The position numbers and the translations under genes were made by a program. A stretch of DNA of 64,000 nucleotides from assembly GCF_000019225.1 (NCBI RefSeq), contig NC_010995.1, positions 620,001 through 684,000 of the forward strand, in the 5' to 3' direction. The notes below the pieces were generated by a model. That model did no database searches. It worked only from the letters and a program-made list of their open reading frames with translations, and was not told where the DNA came from. The first letter of the stretch is position 1. Every line of letters begins with the position of its first letter. This stretch comes from Cellvibrio japonicus Ueda107 (GTDB taxonomy: Bacteria > Pseudomonadota > Gammaproteobacteria > Pseudomonadales > Cellvibrionaceae). Shown here in pieces: positions 9,086 through 17,501 of the stretch.

Positions 9086-10240
9086 TCAGGCCGCCAATTC
9101 CAGAATCTCCCGCGATGCCTCGGGCGTAATCAACCCATGCTCGCCCAAGGCGATCAATTGATGTTTGACCAACATATCCACCAGTTTTGGAATGGACTCC
9201 CGGCCAACGCCATAACCCTGCAGCCTGGTCGGTGTTCCCATGGCTTCGAAGAACTGGCGTGTCTGCGCAATCGCGGCATCAATCAGGGCATCCTCATCGC
9301 TCAAGTCGAGTCCCCAGACACGGCGTCCGTATTGCAGCAACTTATCCCGTTTTGGTCCACGCTGGTGCTGCATCACCGCCGGTAGCACTACGGCCAGGGT
9401 TTGGGCGTGATCCAGTCCGTGCATGGCAGTCAGCTCATGGCCGATCATATGGGTCGCCCAGTCTTGCGGAACACCGACGCCAATCAAACCATTTAATGCC
9501 ATGGTGGCTGCCCACATCACGTTGGCGCGGATGTTGTAATTGGTCGGCTCCTCGAGTGCGCGCGGGCCTTCCTCAATCAGGGTCATTAGCAGCCCTTCGG
9601 CGAAGCGATCCTGAACCTTGGCGTCCACGGGATAGGTCAGGTACTGCTCCATGATATGGACAAAGGCATCGACCACGCCGTTGGCAATCTGGCGCGGTGG
9701 CAAACTGTAGGTGGTGGTGGGGTCAAGGATGGCGAACTGCGGATAAACCAGTGGACTGCCAAAGGAAAGCTTTTCCTGGGTAGCCGCTTTGGTGACAACC
9801 GAATTGCCGTTGCTTTCGGTGCCGGTCGCCGGCAGCGTCAATACACAGCCTATCGGTAAGGCGCTATGGAAGGGGGCATGTTTCGCCAGGATATCCCAGG
9901 GCTCGCCGTCAAAATTAACCGCGGCGGCAATCAATTTTGTTCCGTCGATGACACTGCCGCCACCGACAGGGAGCAAGAAATCAATCTTCTCCTGTTTGAC
10001 CAGGTCAACGGCTTTCATCAGGGTTTCATAGTGTGGATTGGGCTCGATGCCGCTGAACTCAAACCAGGTTTTGCCTGTTAACGCATTGACAACCTGGTCA
10101 TAGACACCGTTTTTTTTGATGGAGCCGCCGCCGTAGGTAAGCAGCACCCTGGCATGGGTGGGAATAAGATCGGCCAGGGCCTGGATTTGGCCTTCGCCGA
10201 ACAGGATTTTAGTCGGGTTGGAAAACATAAAGTTTTGCAT
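9086..10240 (-). CDS. yqhD: YqhD-type iron-containing (zinc) alcohol dehydrogenase / aldehyde reductase
   Basis: A 384-residue group III metal-dependent alcohol dehydrogenase. The N-terminus (NFMFSNPTKILFGEGQI) and overall length match E. coli YqhD, an NADPH-dependent reductase of short and medium-chain aldehydes linked to protection from lipid-peroxidation products. The nucleotide-binding GGGSVIDGTK is about residues 94-103. Metal ligands are seen in DAFVHIMEQY and in GHELTAMHGLDHAQTL (Asp and three His). GGAGG lies a few bases before the ATG on the minus strand. It stands alone, with a 92-base gap from the upstream Rieske gene. Physiological substrate is inferred only. Confidence 0.9.
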   Translation of the reverse strand: MQNFMFSNPTKILFGEGQIQALADLIPTHARVLLTYGGGSIKKNGVYDQVVNALTGKTWFEFSGIEPNPHYETLMKAVDLVKQEKIDFLLPVGGGSVIDGTKLIAAAVNFDGEPWDILAKHAPFHSALPIGCVLTLPATGTESNGNSVVTKAATQEKLSFGSPLVYPQFAILDPTTTYSLPPRQIANGVVDAFVHIMEQYLTYPVDAKVQDRFAEGLLMTLIEEGPRALEEPTNYNIRANVMWAATMALNGLIGVGVPQDWATHMIGHELTAMHGLDHAQTLAVVLPAVMQHQRGPKRDKLLQYGRRVWGLDLSDEDALIDAAIAQTRQFFEAMGTPTRLQGYGVGRESIPKLVDMLVKHQLIALGEHGLITPEASREILELAA

Positions 10241-10332
10241 CAGTTACCTCCAGTAATGTCGACTCGCTGGTGCCGATCGTATCGGCAGAGTGTGGCAGGG
10301 TGAAGCTACGCAAGATTGGGGGGATACCGGAA

Positions 10333-10686
10333 TCAGGCGTTATTGACTGTGGAAACCACTCGGCGGATCAGAATGTTGTTCCCCTCGATCCGACATGGAA
10401 TAGCTGTCAGTTTTTGTCCGGCGCAGGGTCCGGAAACACACTGGCCGGAATCTATAACAAACAGTGCCGCATGGTTGGCGCATTGGATCATGCTGCCGCT
10501 GGGATCAAGAAATTGATGTTCGACCCATTCCAGGGGAATTCCCAGGTGTGGACACTGGTTGTTGTAGATAAATACCCTATCGCCTGCGGAGGAGCGAACC
10601 GCAAACAGGCGCTGCTCGCTAAAACCTCTGCACCCCCCTGCCGGAATATCGGCCAGGGCGCAGAGGACGGTAAATTCTTCGCTCAT
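10333..10686 (-). CDS. Small Rieske [2Fe-2S] ferredoxin-like protein
   Basis: A 117-residue single-domain Rieske protein. The cluster ligands are visible as C45-P-H47 in QCPHLGIPLEW and C69-A-N-H72 in CANHAALF, the C-x-H and C-x2-H pattern of Rieske and NirD-type domains. No signal peptide or membrane anchor is present, so it is probably a cytoplasmic electron carrier. Its ATG overlaps the stop of the upstream HtrA-type protease gene (ATGA at 10683-10686), so the two are likely translated together, an unusual pairing. The redox partner is unknown; no oxygenase is nearby. Confidence 0.85.
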   Translation of the reverse strand: MSEEFTVLCALADIPAGGCRGFSEQRLFAVRSSAGDRVFIYNNQCPHLGIPLEWVEHQFLDPSGSMIQCANHAALFVIDSGQCVSGPCAGQKLTAIPCRIEGNNILIRRVVSTVNNA

Positions 10687-11738
10687 GAACTGTGCTGGCG
10701 CGGTGCGGCAAGGCGCAGGCTGCGTGTGATCAGTTTGCCGCTGCGCACCACACTCACATTGACCTGGTCACCGGGTTTGTATTTTTCCAGCGCGCTGAGC
10801 AACTGGTCGTCATTGGTGGTTGGTGTATCGCCGATAGCCACAATCACATCCCCCAGGGTGATCTGCCCCCAGGCATTGCGTTTCGCCCCCTCAAGGCCGG
10901 CAGCGGCGGCGGGTGAGTTGGGCTCCACACGCAATATGGGGACACCTTCAACACCAATCTGACGCGCCCATTGTTCAGGCGCCACTGCAATACCCAACAC
11001 CGGGCGTACCAGGCGGCCGTGTTTGATCAACTCGGGCACAACCTCCTTGACGGTATTGACCGGGATGGCAAAGCCAATGCCGGCACTGGCACCGCTGGGA
11101 CTGTAGATCATGGTGTTAACGCCGATCAGTTCCCCTTGCGAATTAAGCAGGGGGCCGCCGGAGTTCCCGGGGTTGATGGCCGCATCGGTTTGGATCACGT
11201 TGGTAATTTTGCGCTGGTTGGGCGAGGTAATTTCCCGCCCCAGGGCGCTGACGACCCCGGTAGTCAAGGTGGCATCCAGGCCAAAAGGGTTGCCAATCGC
11301 CAGCACTTTGCGGCCAACACGCAGGTTGGCAGAATCCCCCAGCGGGAGTGGTTTGAGCCTGTCTTCCGGGGCTTTGATGCGCAATACCGCAATATCGCGT
11401 TCCGGCGCCAGGCCCACGACCTCAGCGGGCCAGTTGGATTGGTCCTGCAGGGTAATGGTGATCTGGCGCGCGCCTTCGACAACGTGGAAGTTGGTCACTA
11501 TATAGCCCTTGCTATCCCAGACAAATCCGGTGCCTGAGCCGCGTGGCACCGTAATCAGGTCGAAGGAATAGGGATCGCGGGCCAACTGTTGGTTAGTCAC
11601 AAACACAACGCTGGGGCGCGCGGTTTCGAACACCTCCATGCTGTTGCGTTCGTCGTCGGTAGAGAAGGCCTGAACACTGGCGCTCAGGGCACTGGCGCCA
11701 GTCAGGAAGGTTAATACTAGCCAGCGCCAGAGCGTCAT
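10683..11738 (-). CDS. Periplasmic HtrA/Deg-type trypsin-like serine protease with one PDZ domain
   Basis: A 351-residue secreted protease. I chose the ATG at 11738 because AAGGAGT lies just upstream and it begins a clean Sec signal peptide (MTLWRWLVLTFLTGASALSA, cleavage after about SVQA); the open frame continues to 11897 without support. The catalytic triad is visible as His in NFHVVEGA, Asp in ERDIAVLRI and Ser in GNSGGPLLN. A single C-terminal PDZ domain follows (about 250-345). It lacks a retained membrane anchor, so it resembles cyanobacterial or plant Deg enzymes more than DegS/AlgW. It lies between htpX and the Rieske gene, which suggests an envelope quality-control role. Confidence 0.88.
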   Translation of the reverse strand: MTLWRWLVLTFLTGASALSASVQAFSTDDERNSMEVFETARPSVVFVTNQQLARDPYSFDLITVPRGSGTGFVWDSKGYIVTNFHVVEGARQITITLQDQSNWPAEVVGLAPERDIAVLRIKAPEDRLKPLPLGDSANLRVGRKVLAIGNPFGLDATLTTGVVSALGREITSPNQRKITNVIQTDAAINPGNSGGPLLNSQGELIGVNTMIYSPSGASAGIGFAIPVNTVKEVVPELIKHGRLVRPVLGIAVAPEQWARQIGVEGVPILRVEPNSPAAAAGLEGAKRNAWGQITLGDVIVAIGDTPTTNDDQLLSALEKYKPGDQVNVSVVRSGKLITRSLRLAAPRQHSS

Positions 11739-11769
11739 CAGGTGACTCCTTGCCATTCCGTCGGTTCGA

Positions 11770-12651
11770 TTAACCGTGAGCGCTGTCGCGCAGTGCCTGG
11801 ATACGTGCTTCCAGGGGCGGGTGACTGGCAAACAGGTTGCGAACGCCGCCGCTGATACCAAAGGCGCGCATGCTGCTGGGCAGAGGGCTTTCCACACCCG
11901 CGCTCATTTCCGCCTGCAGGCGTTGCAGAGCGCGGATCATGGCACCGCGGTCGGCCAGGGTGGCACCGGCAGCATCAGCGCGGTATTCGCGATAGCGTGA
12001 GAAGGCCGCCACAATCATGGACGCAAGGATGCCCAATACCAGCTCGGCGACGATGGTGGTGATAAAAAAGGCGATACCGCGCCCCTCTTCATTTTTGAAA
12101 ATCACGCGGTCAACCAGGTCGCCGATGATACGGGCGAAGAACATCACGAAAGTGTTCACCACACCCTGGATCAGGCTCAAGGTAATCATGTCACCGTTGG
12201 CGACGTGACCAATCTCGTGCGCCAGCACGGCTTTTACTTCGTCGCGCTCAAAGCGTTGCAACAAGCCAAGGCTGACCGCTACCAGCGCATCGTTGCGGTT
12301 CCAGCCGGTGGCAAAGGCGTTGGATTCCTGGGCGGCGAAGACGCCGATCTCCGGGGTTTTAATACCGGCTTTCTGCGACAGCTCCACCACGGTATCCACC
12401 AACCATTTTTCATCGGCGTTACGGGGTTGTTCAATCAGTTGGACGCCCATGGTTTTCTTGGCCATCCACTTGGATAAAAACAGGGAGATGAATGAGCCAA
12501 CAAAGCCAAATACCGCACAGAAAATCAGCAGGTTTGTTAAGTCCAGGCCGTCAGCGGTTCGATAATTGCCAACCCCCAACAAGCTTAGGACGACACCTGC
12601 TACAACAAGTACCGCAAGGTTAGTGAGTAAAAACAGGCCGATACGTAACAC
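11770..12651 (-). CDS. htpX: Membrane zinc metalloprotease HtpX
   Basis: A 293-residue M48B peptidase that degrades misfolded inner-membrane proteins. The GTG at 12651 gives the canonical start (LRIGLFLLTNLAVLVV), the normal family length and a GGGAGA ribosome site; the open frame to 12774 is not needed. Two N-terminal membrane helices, the zinc site HEIGH in VLAHEIGHVANGD (about residue 140), two further helices and the third ligand region in FSRYREYRADAAGA are all present. It is followed at about 30 bases by the HtrA protease gene, consistent with a joint envelope-stress function. Confidence 0.93.
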   Translation of the reverse strand: MLRIGLFLLTNLAVLVVAGVVLSLLGVGNYRTADGLDLTNLLIFCAVFGFVGSFISLFLSKWMAKKTMGVQLIEQPRNADEKWLVDTVVELSQKAGIKTPEIGVFAAQESNAFATGWNRNDALVAVSLGLLQRFERDEVKAVLAHEIGHVANGDMITLSLIQGVVNTFVMFFARIIGDLVDRVIFKNEEGRGIAFFITTIVAELVLGILASMIVAAFSRYREYRADAAGATLADRGAMIRALQRLQAEMSAGVESPLPSSMRAFGISGGVRNLFASHPPLEARIQALRDSAHG

Positions 12652-12821
12652 GATGATGGTCTCCCGATAATGAAATAGGTTTGCTGGCTGCCAGGCAGCA
12701 TGCGGGAGTATATGTGTTCCGGGCAAAAGAAATTCAATCGGTAATAACAAAAAACCGAGAGTTAAGAAACGCAAATCATGCGAGTGAGGCTATTGGGTGA
12801 GGCGAGAACAGGCTGTTTGAG

Positions 12822-12849
12822 GGAAAAGGGCCGCCCGTGAGGGCGGCTC
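12822..12849 (-). terminator. Rho-independent-type terminator of the candidate small RNA
   Basis: GCCGCCC (12830-12836) and GGGCGGC (12841-12847) form a 7-bp GC stem with a four-base loop. On the minus strand the stem is followed by CCTTTTCCC, so the U-run is short. It would end the RNA before htpX. Confidence 0.55.
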
Positions 12850-12997
12850 AAGCAACCGTGTTAGCCGAGAGACTGTCCTTGGCGCTGACCCGATAGGGAC
12901 AGTACCCAGCACAAACCCTCAAGACTGAAAAAACAATCAACTTGCAGGAGGATTATCGTTTCAGCCCAACCGCTGTGAGGAGAAGATCGCAGCAGTT
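12823..12997 (-). ncRNA. Candidate Fur-controlled small RNA
   Basis: A gene-free interval that looks like a self-contained transcription unit read leftwards. A promoter with -35 TTGCAT, a 17-base spacer and -10 TATCAT (13004-13032) predicts initiation near 12997, and a Fur-box-like site covers the -10. The predicted RNA has two C-rich anti-Shine-Dalgarno-like stretches (TCTCCTCAC near 12980 and AATCCTCCTGCAAG at 12941-12954), a U6 tract at 12928-12933, an ACTGTCC/GGACAGT stem (12872-12878 with 12897-12903) and a GC-rich terminal hairpin. These are features of RyhB/PrrF-like iron-sparing RNAs. I do not recognise the primary sequence. A long htpX leader is the alternative, but the hairpin lies between it and htpX. 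Confidence 0.45.
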
Positions 12998-12999
12998 GA

Positions 13000-13053
13000 G
13001 ATAATGATATGTATTCTCATTTTAAAATGCAAGTATTTTGAGAATAATTCTTA
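13000..13053 (-). promoter_or_regulatory. Promoter with two Fur-box-like sites
   Basis: GATAATGATATGTATTCTC at 13000-13018 matches the 19-base Fur consensus at 15 positions by eye and overlaps the -10 element (TATCAT, 13004-13009) of a minus-strand promoter whose -35 (TTGCAT) is at 13027-13032. A second site, TGAGAATAATTCTTA at 13039-13053, is a 7-1-7 inverted repeat of the Fur type just upstream of the -35. The arrangement predicts repression by Fe-Fur. No coding sequence starts downstream; the nearest signal is a terminator at 12822-12849. Confidence 0.6.
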
Positions 13054-13063
13054 TTTGTGTGCG

Positions 13064-13846
13064 TCATTCGTTCTTCAGGTCGCGCAACTGGCCGTTGAGT
13101 TGGTTGATTTTGGCGGCCATTTCCTCAATAAGGCTCAAGCAAATCTGCGGCTGGTGCTCAATCAAATCAATGAACTCCTCTTTGCGGACAGCCAGCAGGG
13201 TGCAGTCGCTGGATGCCACTATAGAAGCCATACGCGGTTGGCGAGTAAAGACGGCCAGGGCGCCAAAGATTTCATTCGGGTTGATCTCACCCACTTTCAC
13301 ACCGTCGCAGAGCGCATCGGCACTGCCTTCGAGCAGGGTGTAAACGCGGTCGGCATTATCGCCCTGGCGAATAATCGTCTCCCCGGCCTGGAAGTGCAGG
13401 AAACCGGCGGAAGGCTGAAAGGCAGCCGGTGTTTCCTGCGCCAGTGCCTGCTCGTAAAAACTTTGCAGGCAGAGCAGATAATGTGCCCAGTGGCGCTGGC
13501 GTTTGGAGTCGCTGTTGATGTGGTTGACCAGGCCATCGCGGGTGTAGATATCGACCTCTATCGGCTCCTGGTTGCGCCATTCGCCATAGGGCAGGTTAAG
13601 GCTGCGCGGCAGGCCGAGGATATCGCCGGCATCGCCGGCCAGTACCAGCTTCCCGTTAACCAGGTATTCTGCCTGGCCGTCTACCAGGCGCAGGATTTCA
13701 GTGGTGGGGCGATCATTAAACAGGTCATTGCCGGGGCTGATGCGAGCGCGCTCGGCGGGAAGGTCTGCGCACAGCAGGTCGCCCAGGGCGCTGAGCTTGG
13801 CGGCCAGGTCAGAGAGGGTTTCGGATTGTTTTGACGGCAGGTGCAT
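13064..13846 (-). CDS. Cyclic-nucleotide-binding domain protein
   Basis: A 260-residue protein with a C-terminal cNMP-binding (Crp-like effector) domain at about 130-245: LHFQAGETIIRQGDNADRVY, GSADALCDG, EIFGALAVFTRQPRMASIVA. No helix-turn-helix follows; instead the end is a short charged helix (IEEMAAKINQLNGQLRDLK), possibly a coiled coil. The N-terminal 120 residues are not recognised, but contain a second beta-rich stretch (EILRLVDGQAEYLVNGKLV) resembling a degenerate copy of the same domain. ATG at 13846 is chosen for its GAGG site; the open frame runs to 13936. Function is probably regulatory; the ligand is unknown. Confidence 0.75.
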   Translation of the reverse strand: MHLPSKQSETLSDLAAKLSALGDLLCADLPAERARISPGNDLFNDRPTTEILRLVDGQAEYLVNGKLVLAGDAGDILGLPRSLNLPYGEWRNQEPIEVDIYTRDGLVNHINSDSKRQRHWAHYLLCLQSFYEQALAQETPAAFQPSAGFLHFQAGETIIRQGDNADRVYTLLEGSADALCDGVKVGEINPNEIFGALAVFTRQPRMASIVASSDCTLLAVRKEEFIDLIEHQPQICLSLIEEMAAKINQLNGQLRDLKNE

Positions 13847-13900
13847 AGGGTCCTCAATCAGCTTGCAGGGCGGTTGCCCCGGAGCCCGGGGCAATAAGCC

Positions 13901-13951
13901 AGGGAACCTCTGAAAAATTCCCCAGGTTGCCAACATTTTCAGAGGTTCCCT
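13901..13951. repeat. Perfect 16-bp inverted repeat
   Basis: AGGGAACCTCTGAAAA at 13901-13916 is exactly reverse-complementary to 13936-13951, with a 19-base loop. It lies just upstream of the cyclic-nucleotide-binding gene and downstream of the TfoX-like gene on the same strand. It has the form of a dispersed intergenic palindrome or hairpin element; no second copy was seen in this window. Confidence 0.7.
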
Positions 13952-14049
13952 AGATTGTAGCCGTTACCAGAGAAAAAACTGCGCGCCATGACGCGTTATA
14001 CACAGGCGTCATGGATAAATGCGGGGGTGGGGAGCGCCAATGGGGTATA

Positions 14050-14346
14050 TCAGGCGGAGACTCGTCCCAGTTGAGAGGTGTCGCCCTTGCCTTCGGCATC
14101 TTCTACCAACTTGCGTTTAAGGTCCGGTGCAAGGTCATTCCAGTGTACATCCATAAGTGCGCCCTGGAGCGCGTAGAGCATGACTTTGGAAACATTAATG
14201 TCGCGAGCTTTAATACGCCGGTAAGCCTCAACGGCGCCTGTACGTTTTAGATCTGCCTGGGTGTTTATGCCGATAGCGCGGAGAATGTTTACAGATGCCA
14301 TTCCCAAGTTTTTCAATTGCAATAATTCACTATGACTGGAAGTCAT
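14050..14346 (-). CDS. TfoX C-terminal domain protein
   Basis: A 98-residue protein made almost entirely of a TfoX_C-type helix-hairpin-helix domain: LLQLKNLGMASVNILRAIGI, then TQADLKRTGAVEAYRRIKA and LYALQGALMDVHWNDL. In full-length TfoX/Sxy this domain follows an N-terminal domain and the protein activates competence genes; stand-alone versions are common and mostly uncharacterised. A role in competence is therefore not established. The gene is monocistronic, with GGAG upstream of the ATG. Confidence 0.82.
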   Translation of the reverse strand: MTSSHSELLQLKNLGMASVNILRAIGINTQADLKRTGAVEAYRRIKARDINVSKVMLYALQGALMDVHWNDLAPDLKRKLVEDAEGKGDTSQLGRVSA

Positions 14347-14568
14347 ATTCGCAATCTCCTTTTAGTTATGTTTATCTAGCGTTTCTTTATGGTTATGTGT
14401 TGTGTCAACCCATTGGCGCTGACAGGCATCTTACATGCTTGCATGGGATGCGCAATTGGTTTTGCCGATTAAATATAGCGTTTTCTGCAGAAACGTGAAT
14501 AAGGTTGTGCAACTGGCATAATATTCATCTGGGGCAACTTCTGGTAAAACAGACATTATTGGTGTGCA

Positions 14569-15249
14569 ATGTTAATTGAGTCGCGCTTTTTATTGGGTTT
14601 GGATAATTCCTTATTGATAGCGAGTGAGTCCTACCAATGCCAATTGCAGGCAGAGGTACTTGCTGCGCTTGATGCCTTGTCTGCACGTGCTGCGGCAGCC
14701 GGTTTTTCTGTGCGTGTTGCCAGCGGCTATCGCAATTTTGCGCGGCAATTATCGATCTGGAATAACAAGGCAGAAGGTAGGCGCCCGGTATTGGATGACC
14801 GCGGTGAGCCACTGGATATGGAACGCCTGAGTGAGCGTGAAAAAGTGTTTTCCATTTTGCGTTGGTCGGCATTGCCTGGTGCTTCGCGCCATCATTGGGG
14901 CACGGACCTGGATATTTATGATGCGTCGCGAATGCCCGCGTGTTATGAGGTGAAATTGACGCAGGCAGAAACCTGTGGTGATGGTGTTTTCGCAGCGTTT
15001 CATCGCTGGCTGGATACGCAGCTGCAAGCGCCTGATGCTGTTTTTTATCGGCCTTATGCCCATGATCGCGGCGGTGTAGCGCCTGAGCCCTGGCATCTGA
15101 GTTACGCGCCGGTTGCGCAGCAATATGCGCGTGCATTGACGCTTGATGTATTGTACGAACAGTTGCTGCACACCGATCTGGCTTTGAAAGAAACGGTACT
15201 GGCCCATCTGCCAGAAATTTATTCGCGCTTTGTGCGCGTCGACCATTAA
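14569..15249 (+). CDS. VanY/DacB-like D-alanyl-D-alanine carboxypeptidase (M15B)
   Basis: A 226-residue zinc peptidase of family M15. The metal-binding pattern S-x-H-x2-G-x-D-x-D is present in ASRHHWGTDLDIYD (about residues 104-117), the catalytic E-x-W-H in PEPWHLSY (about 176-183), and the upstream RVASGYRNFARQL motif is conserved. Such enzymes trim the terminal D-Ala from peptidoglycan stem peptides or hydrolyse D,D or L,D bonds. No signal peptide or lipobox is visible at the annotated start, which is odd for a cell-wall enzyme; a cytoplasmic recycling role is possible. It lies 21 bases before the next transporter gene. Confidence 0.85.
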   Translation: MLIESRFLLGLDNSLLIASESYQCQLQAEVLAALDALSARAAAAGFSVRVASGYRNFARQLSIWNNKAEGRRPVLDDRGEPLDMERLSEREKVFSILRWSALPGASRHHWGTDLDIYDASRMPACYEVKLTQAETCGDGVFAAFHRWLDTQLQAPDAVFYRPYAHDRGGVAPEPWHLSYAPVAQQYARALTLDVLYEQLLHTDLALKETVLAHLPEIYSRFVRVDH

Positions 15250-15270
15250 CCCTTGCCAGGATTTATCACC

Positions 15271-16683
15271 TTGAGCATGTCTGCTTCCCCCTCGCCTGAT
15301 CGTGCAGGTATTCGCGGTTGGATGTTATTTGACTGGGCTGCCCAGCCATTTTTTACCGTAATCATCACGTTTATTTTTGGGCCTTATTTTGTCTCCCGCC
15401 TGGTGGCGGACCCGGTCACCGGCCAGGCATTTTGGGGCTATACCATTACCATTTCCGGCGTGGTGATCGCACTGTTTGCGCCGGTATTGGGCGCGATTGC
15501 AGATGCCTGTGGCCCGCGCAAACCCTGGCTGGCATTTTTTGCGCTGATCAAAGTCTCGGCGCTGGTATCCCTGTGGTGGGCTGTGCCAGGCAGTGATCTG
15601 TGGTTGCCAATGCTGGCGATTATCCTGGCGACGATTGCCGCTGAGTTTTCGATCGTTTTTAACGATTCGATGATGCCGCGCCTGCTCAGCCAGCGCGATA
15701 TAGGGCGGGTATCCAACCAGGCCTGGGGCTTGGGGTATATCGGTGGACTGGTCGTCTTGTTCAGTGTGCTGCTGTTGCTGGCGGGTAATCCGGAAACAGG
15801 TAAAACCCTGCTGGGGATTGCGCCGTTGTTTGGGCTCGATCCGGCCCTGGGGGAAGATGCGCGTATCACCGGTCCCTATGCGGCACTCTGGTATCTGGTA
15901 TTTATTGTGCCGCTGTTTATCTGGACCCCCGATAGCCGCATTGGGCGCCCCCTGGGCGCGGCAATCCGCAGTGGCATGCAGGAGTTGCGCTGCACACTGG
16001 CGGAGCTTAACCAGCGGCGCGGCCTGTTGCGTTTCCTCATCGCACGTATGACCTACCAGGACGGGGTGAATGGCCTGCTGGCGTTGGGTGGCACCTTCGC
16101 GGCCGGTATGTTTGGGTGGCAGACACTGGAAATGGGGCTTTACGGTATCCTACTGCTGGTTGTCGCTATCGGCGGCTGTTTTTACGCGGGGCGCCTGGAT
16201 GCCCGCCTGGGCTCCAAACGGGTGGTGCAAGTGGCCCTGGTGATATTGCTGGTGGCGACCCTGGGCATTATTTCCACGGGGCCGGGGTATACTCTGTTCG
16301 GCCTTATGCCTTTGTCATTGGCGGATACTGGTGGCTCCTTTGGCACGGCAGCAGAAAAGGCCTATATCCTGTTCGGGCTGCTCATCGGCCTGGCGTTTGG
16401 TCCGGTACAAGCCAGTTCCCGCTCTTATATGGCGCGCAGTGTGGGGGTGGATGAGGCGGGGCGCTACTTTGGCATCTATGCTCTTGCCGGAAGGGCGACA
16501 GCGTTCCTGGCGCCCATGAGCGTAGCCAGTTTGACGCTTTATACGGATTCAGCGCGTATCGGTATGGCGGCATTGATTGTGTTTCTCGTGTTGGGGTATG
16601 CCATTTTACGCAGCTGCCCTTACCCGGCAACGACATCCCCCGCAGCGGAGCGCGCGGGCCGCGGCCACTTACAGCCTGAGTGA
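15271..16683 (+). CDS. MFS transporter of the UMF1 / Atg22-like family
   Basis: About 470 residues with 11-12 predicted membrane helices. The N-terminus (GWMLFDWAAQPFFTVIITFIFGPYF) matches the UMF1/Atg22 family signature of a Trp-Asp-Ala-rich first helix, and the loop AIADACGPRKPWLAFF corresponds to the MFS motif A position. Fungal Atg22 exports amino acids from vacuoles; bacterial members are of unknown substrate. Possible starts are TTG 15271 (AGGA nine bases upstream), ATG 15277, or an upstream TTG at 15253. The stop overlaps the region of the cysE start, so co-transcription with cysE is likely. Confidence 0.8.
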   Translation: MSMSASPSPDRAGIRGWMLFDWAAQPFFTVIITFIFGPYFVSRLVADPVTGQAFWGYTITISGVVIALFAPVLGAIADACGPRKPWLAFFALIKVSALVSLWWAVPGSDLWLPMLAIILATIAAEFSIVFNDSMMPRLLSQRDIGRVSNQAWGLGYIGGLVVLFSVLLLLAGNPETGKTLLGIAPLFGLDPALGEDARITGPYAALWYLVFIVPLFIWTPDSRIGRPLGAAIRSGMQELRCTLAELNQRRGLLRFLIARMTYQDGVNGLLALGGTFAAGMFGWQTLEMGLYGILLLVVAIGGCFYAGRLDARLGSKRVVQVALVILLVATLGIISTGPGYTLFGLMPLSLADTGGSFGTAAEKAYILFGLLIGLAFGPVQASSRSYMARSVGVDEAGRYFGIYALAGRATAFLAPMSVASLTLYTDSARIGMAALIVFLVLGYAILRSCPYPATTSPAAERAGRGHLQPE

Positions 16684-16688
16684 AAGAT

Positions 16689-17501
16689 ATGATCCTTGAT
16701 GTATCCCTGAATACTTCCCCGGACCTTGATGTCTGGGCCGAGATACGGGCTGAGGCGCAAATATCCAGTGCCGAAGAGCCGGTATTGGCCAGCTTTTATC
16801 ACACGACCATCCTCAACCATGGCAGCTTTGCGGCGGCCATCAGCTTTCACCTGGCCAATCAACTGGATAGCCAGGCAATACCGGCGATGATGATTCGCGA
16901 GGTCTTTGAGGAGGCGATGCAGGCTGATCCGACCATCGAAATTGCCATGCGCGCTGATATCCGCGCCCACCGTGAACGCGATCCGGCATGCAGCCGCTAC
17001 TGCCTGCCCTTCCTGTTCTTCAAGGGCTATCACGCCCTGCAATCCTGGCGCGTTGCCCATTGGTTATGGCAGCAGGGGCGCAATTCCCTGGCGCTGTATT
17101 TCCAGAACCAGATTTCGCAAACCTTCGATGTGGATATACATCCGGGCGCCCGTATCGGCTGCGGCATTATGATCGACCATGCCACCGGGGTGGTGATCGG
17201 TGAGACGGCGGTCATCGAGGACAATGTATCCATGTTGCACAGTGTCACCCTGGGCGGGAGCGGCTGTGCCAAAACCGATCGGCACCCCAAAATTCGCCAG
17301 GGCGTCCTGATCGGTGTCGGGGCCAAGATCCTGGGCAATATCGACATTGGTGAAGGAGCCAAGATAGGTGCAGGCAGTGTTGTACTGGAATCCGTGGCAC
17401 CTCACACAACGGTAGCGGGGGTGCCGGCCAAGCCCGTCGGTCGGCCCAAAGGCGATGCACCGGCGCGCGATATGGATCACCTGCTGGGCGACGATGGCTG
17501 A
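16689..17501 (+). CDS. cysE: Serine O-acetyltransferase CysE
   Basis: A 270-residue enzyme that acetylates L-serine with acetyl-CoA, the first step of cysteine synthesis. It has the alpha-helical N-terminal SAT domain (to about 140) and a left-handed beta helix of hexapeptide repeats (about 145-245) with the catalytic His in MIDHATGVVIGE and the HSVTLGGSG loop; the C-terminal tail after VPAKPVG is the region that binds CysK in other bacteria. The ATG at 16689 follows the transporter stop; GTG at 16680, overlapping that stop, is an alternative. The length matches the E. coli type. Confidence 0.93.
   Translation: MILDVSLNTSPDLDVWAEIRAEAQISSAEEPVLASFYHTTILNHGSFAAAISFHLANQLDSQAIPAMMIREVFEEAMQADPTIEIAMRADIRAHRERDPACSRYCLPFLFFKGYHALQSWRVAHWLWQQGRNSLALYFQNQISQTFDVDIHPGARIGCGIMIDHATGVVIGETAVIEDNVSMLHSVTLGGSGCAKTDRHPKIRQGVLIGVGAKILGNIDIGEGAKIGAGSVVLESVAPHTTVAGVPAKPVGRPKGDAPARDMDHLLGDDG

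Noticed and set aside
13004..13834. Plus-strand 276-residue open frame
   Set aside because: It is the antisense of the cyclic-nucleotide-binding gene, which has clear domain motifs and a ribosome site on the minus strand. The plus-strand protein has no recognisable features.
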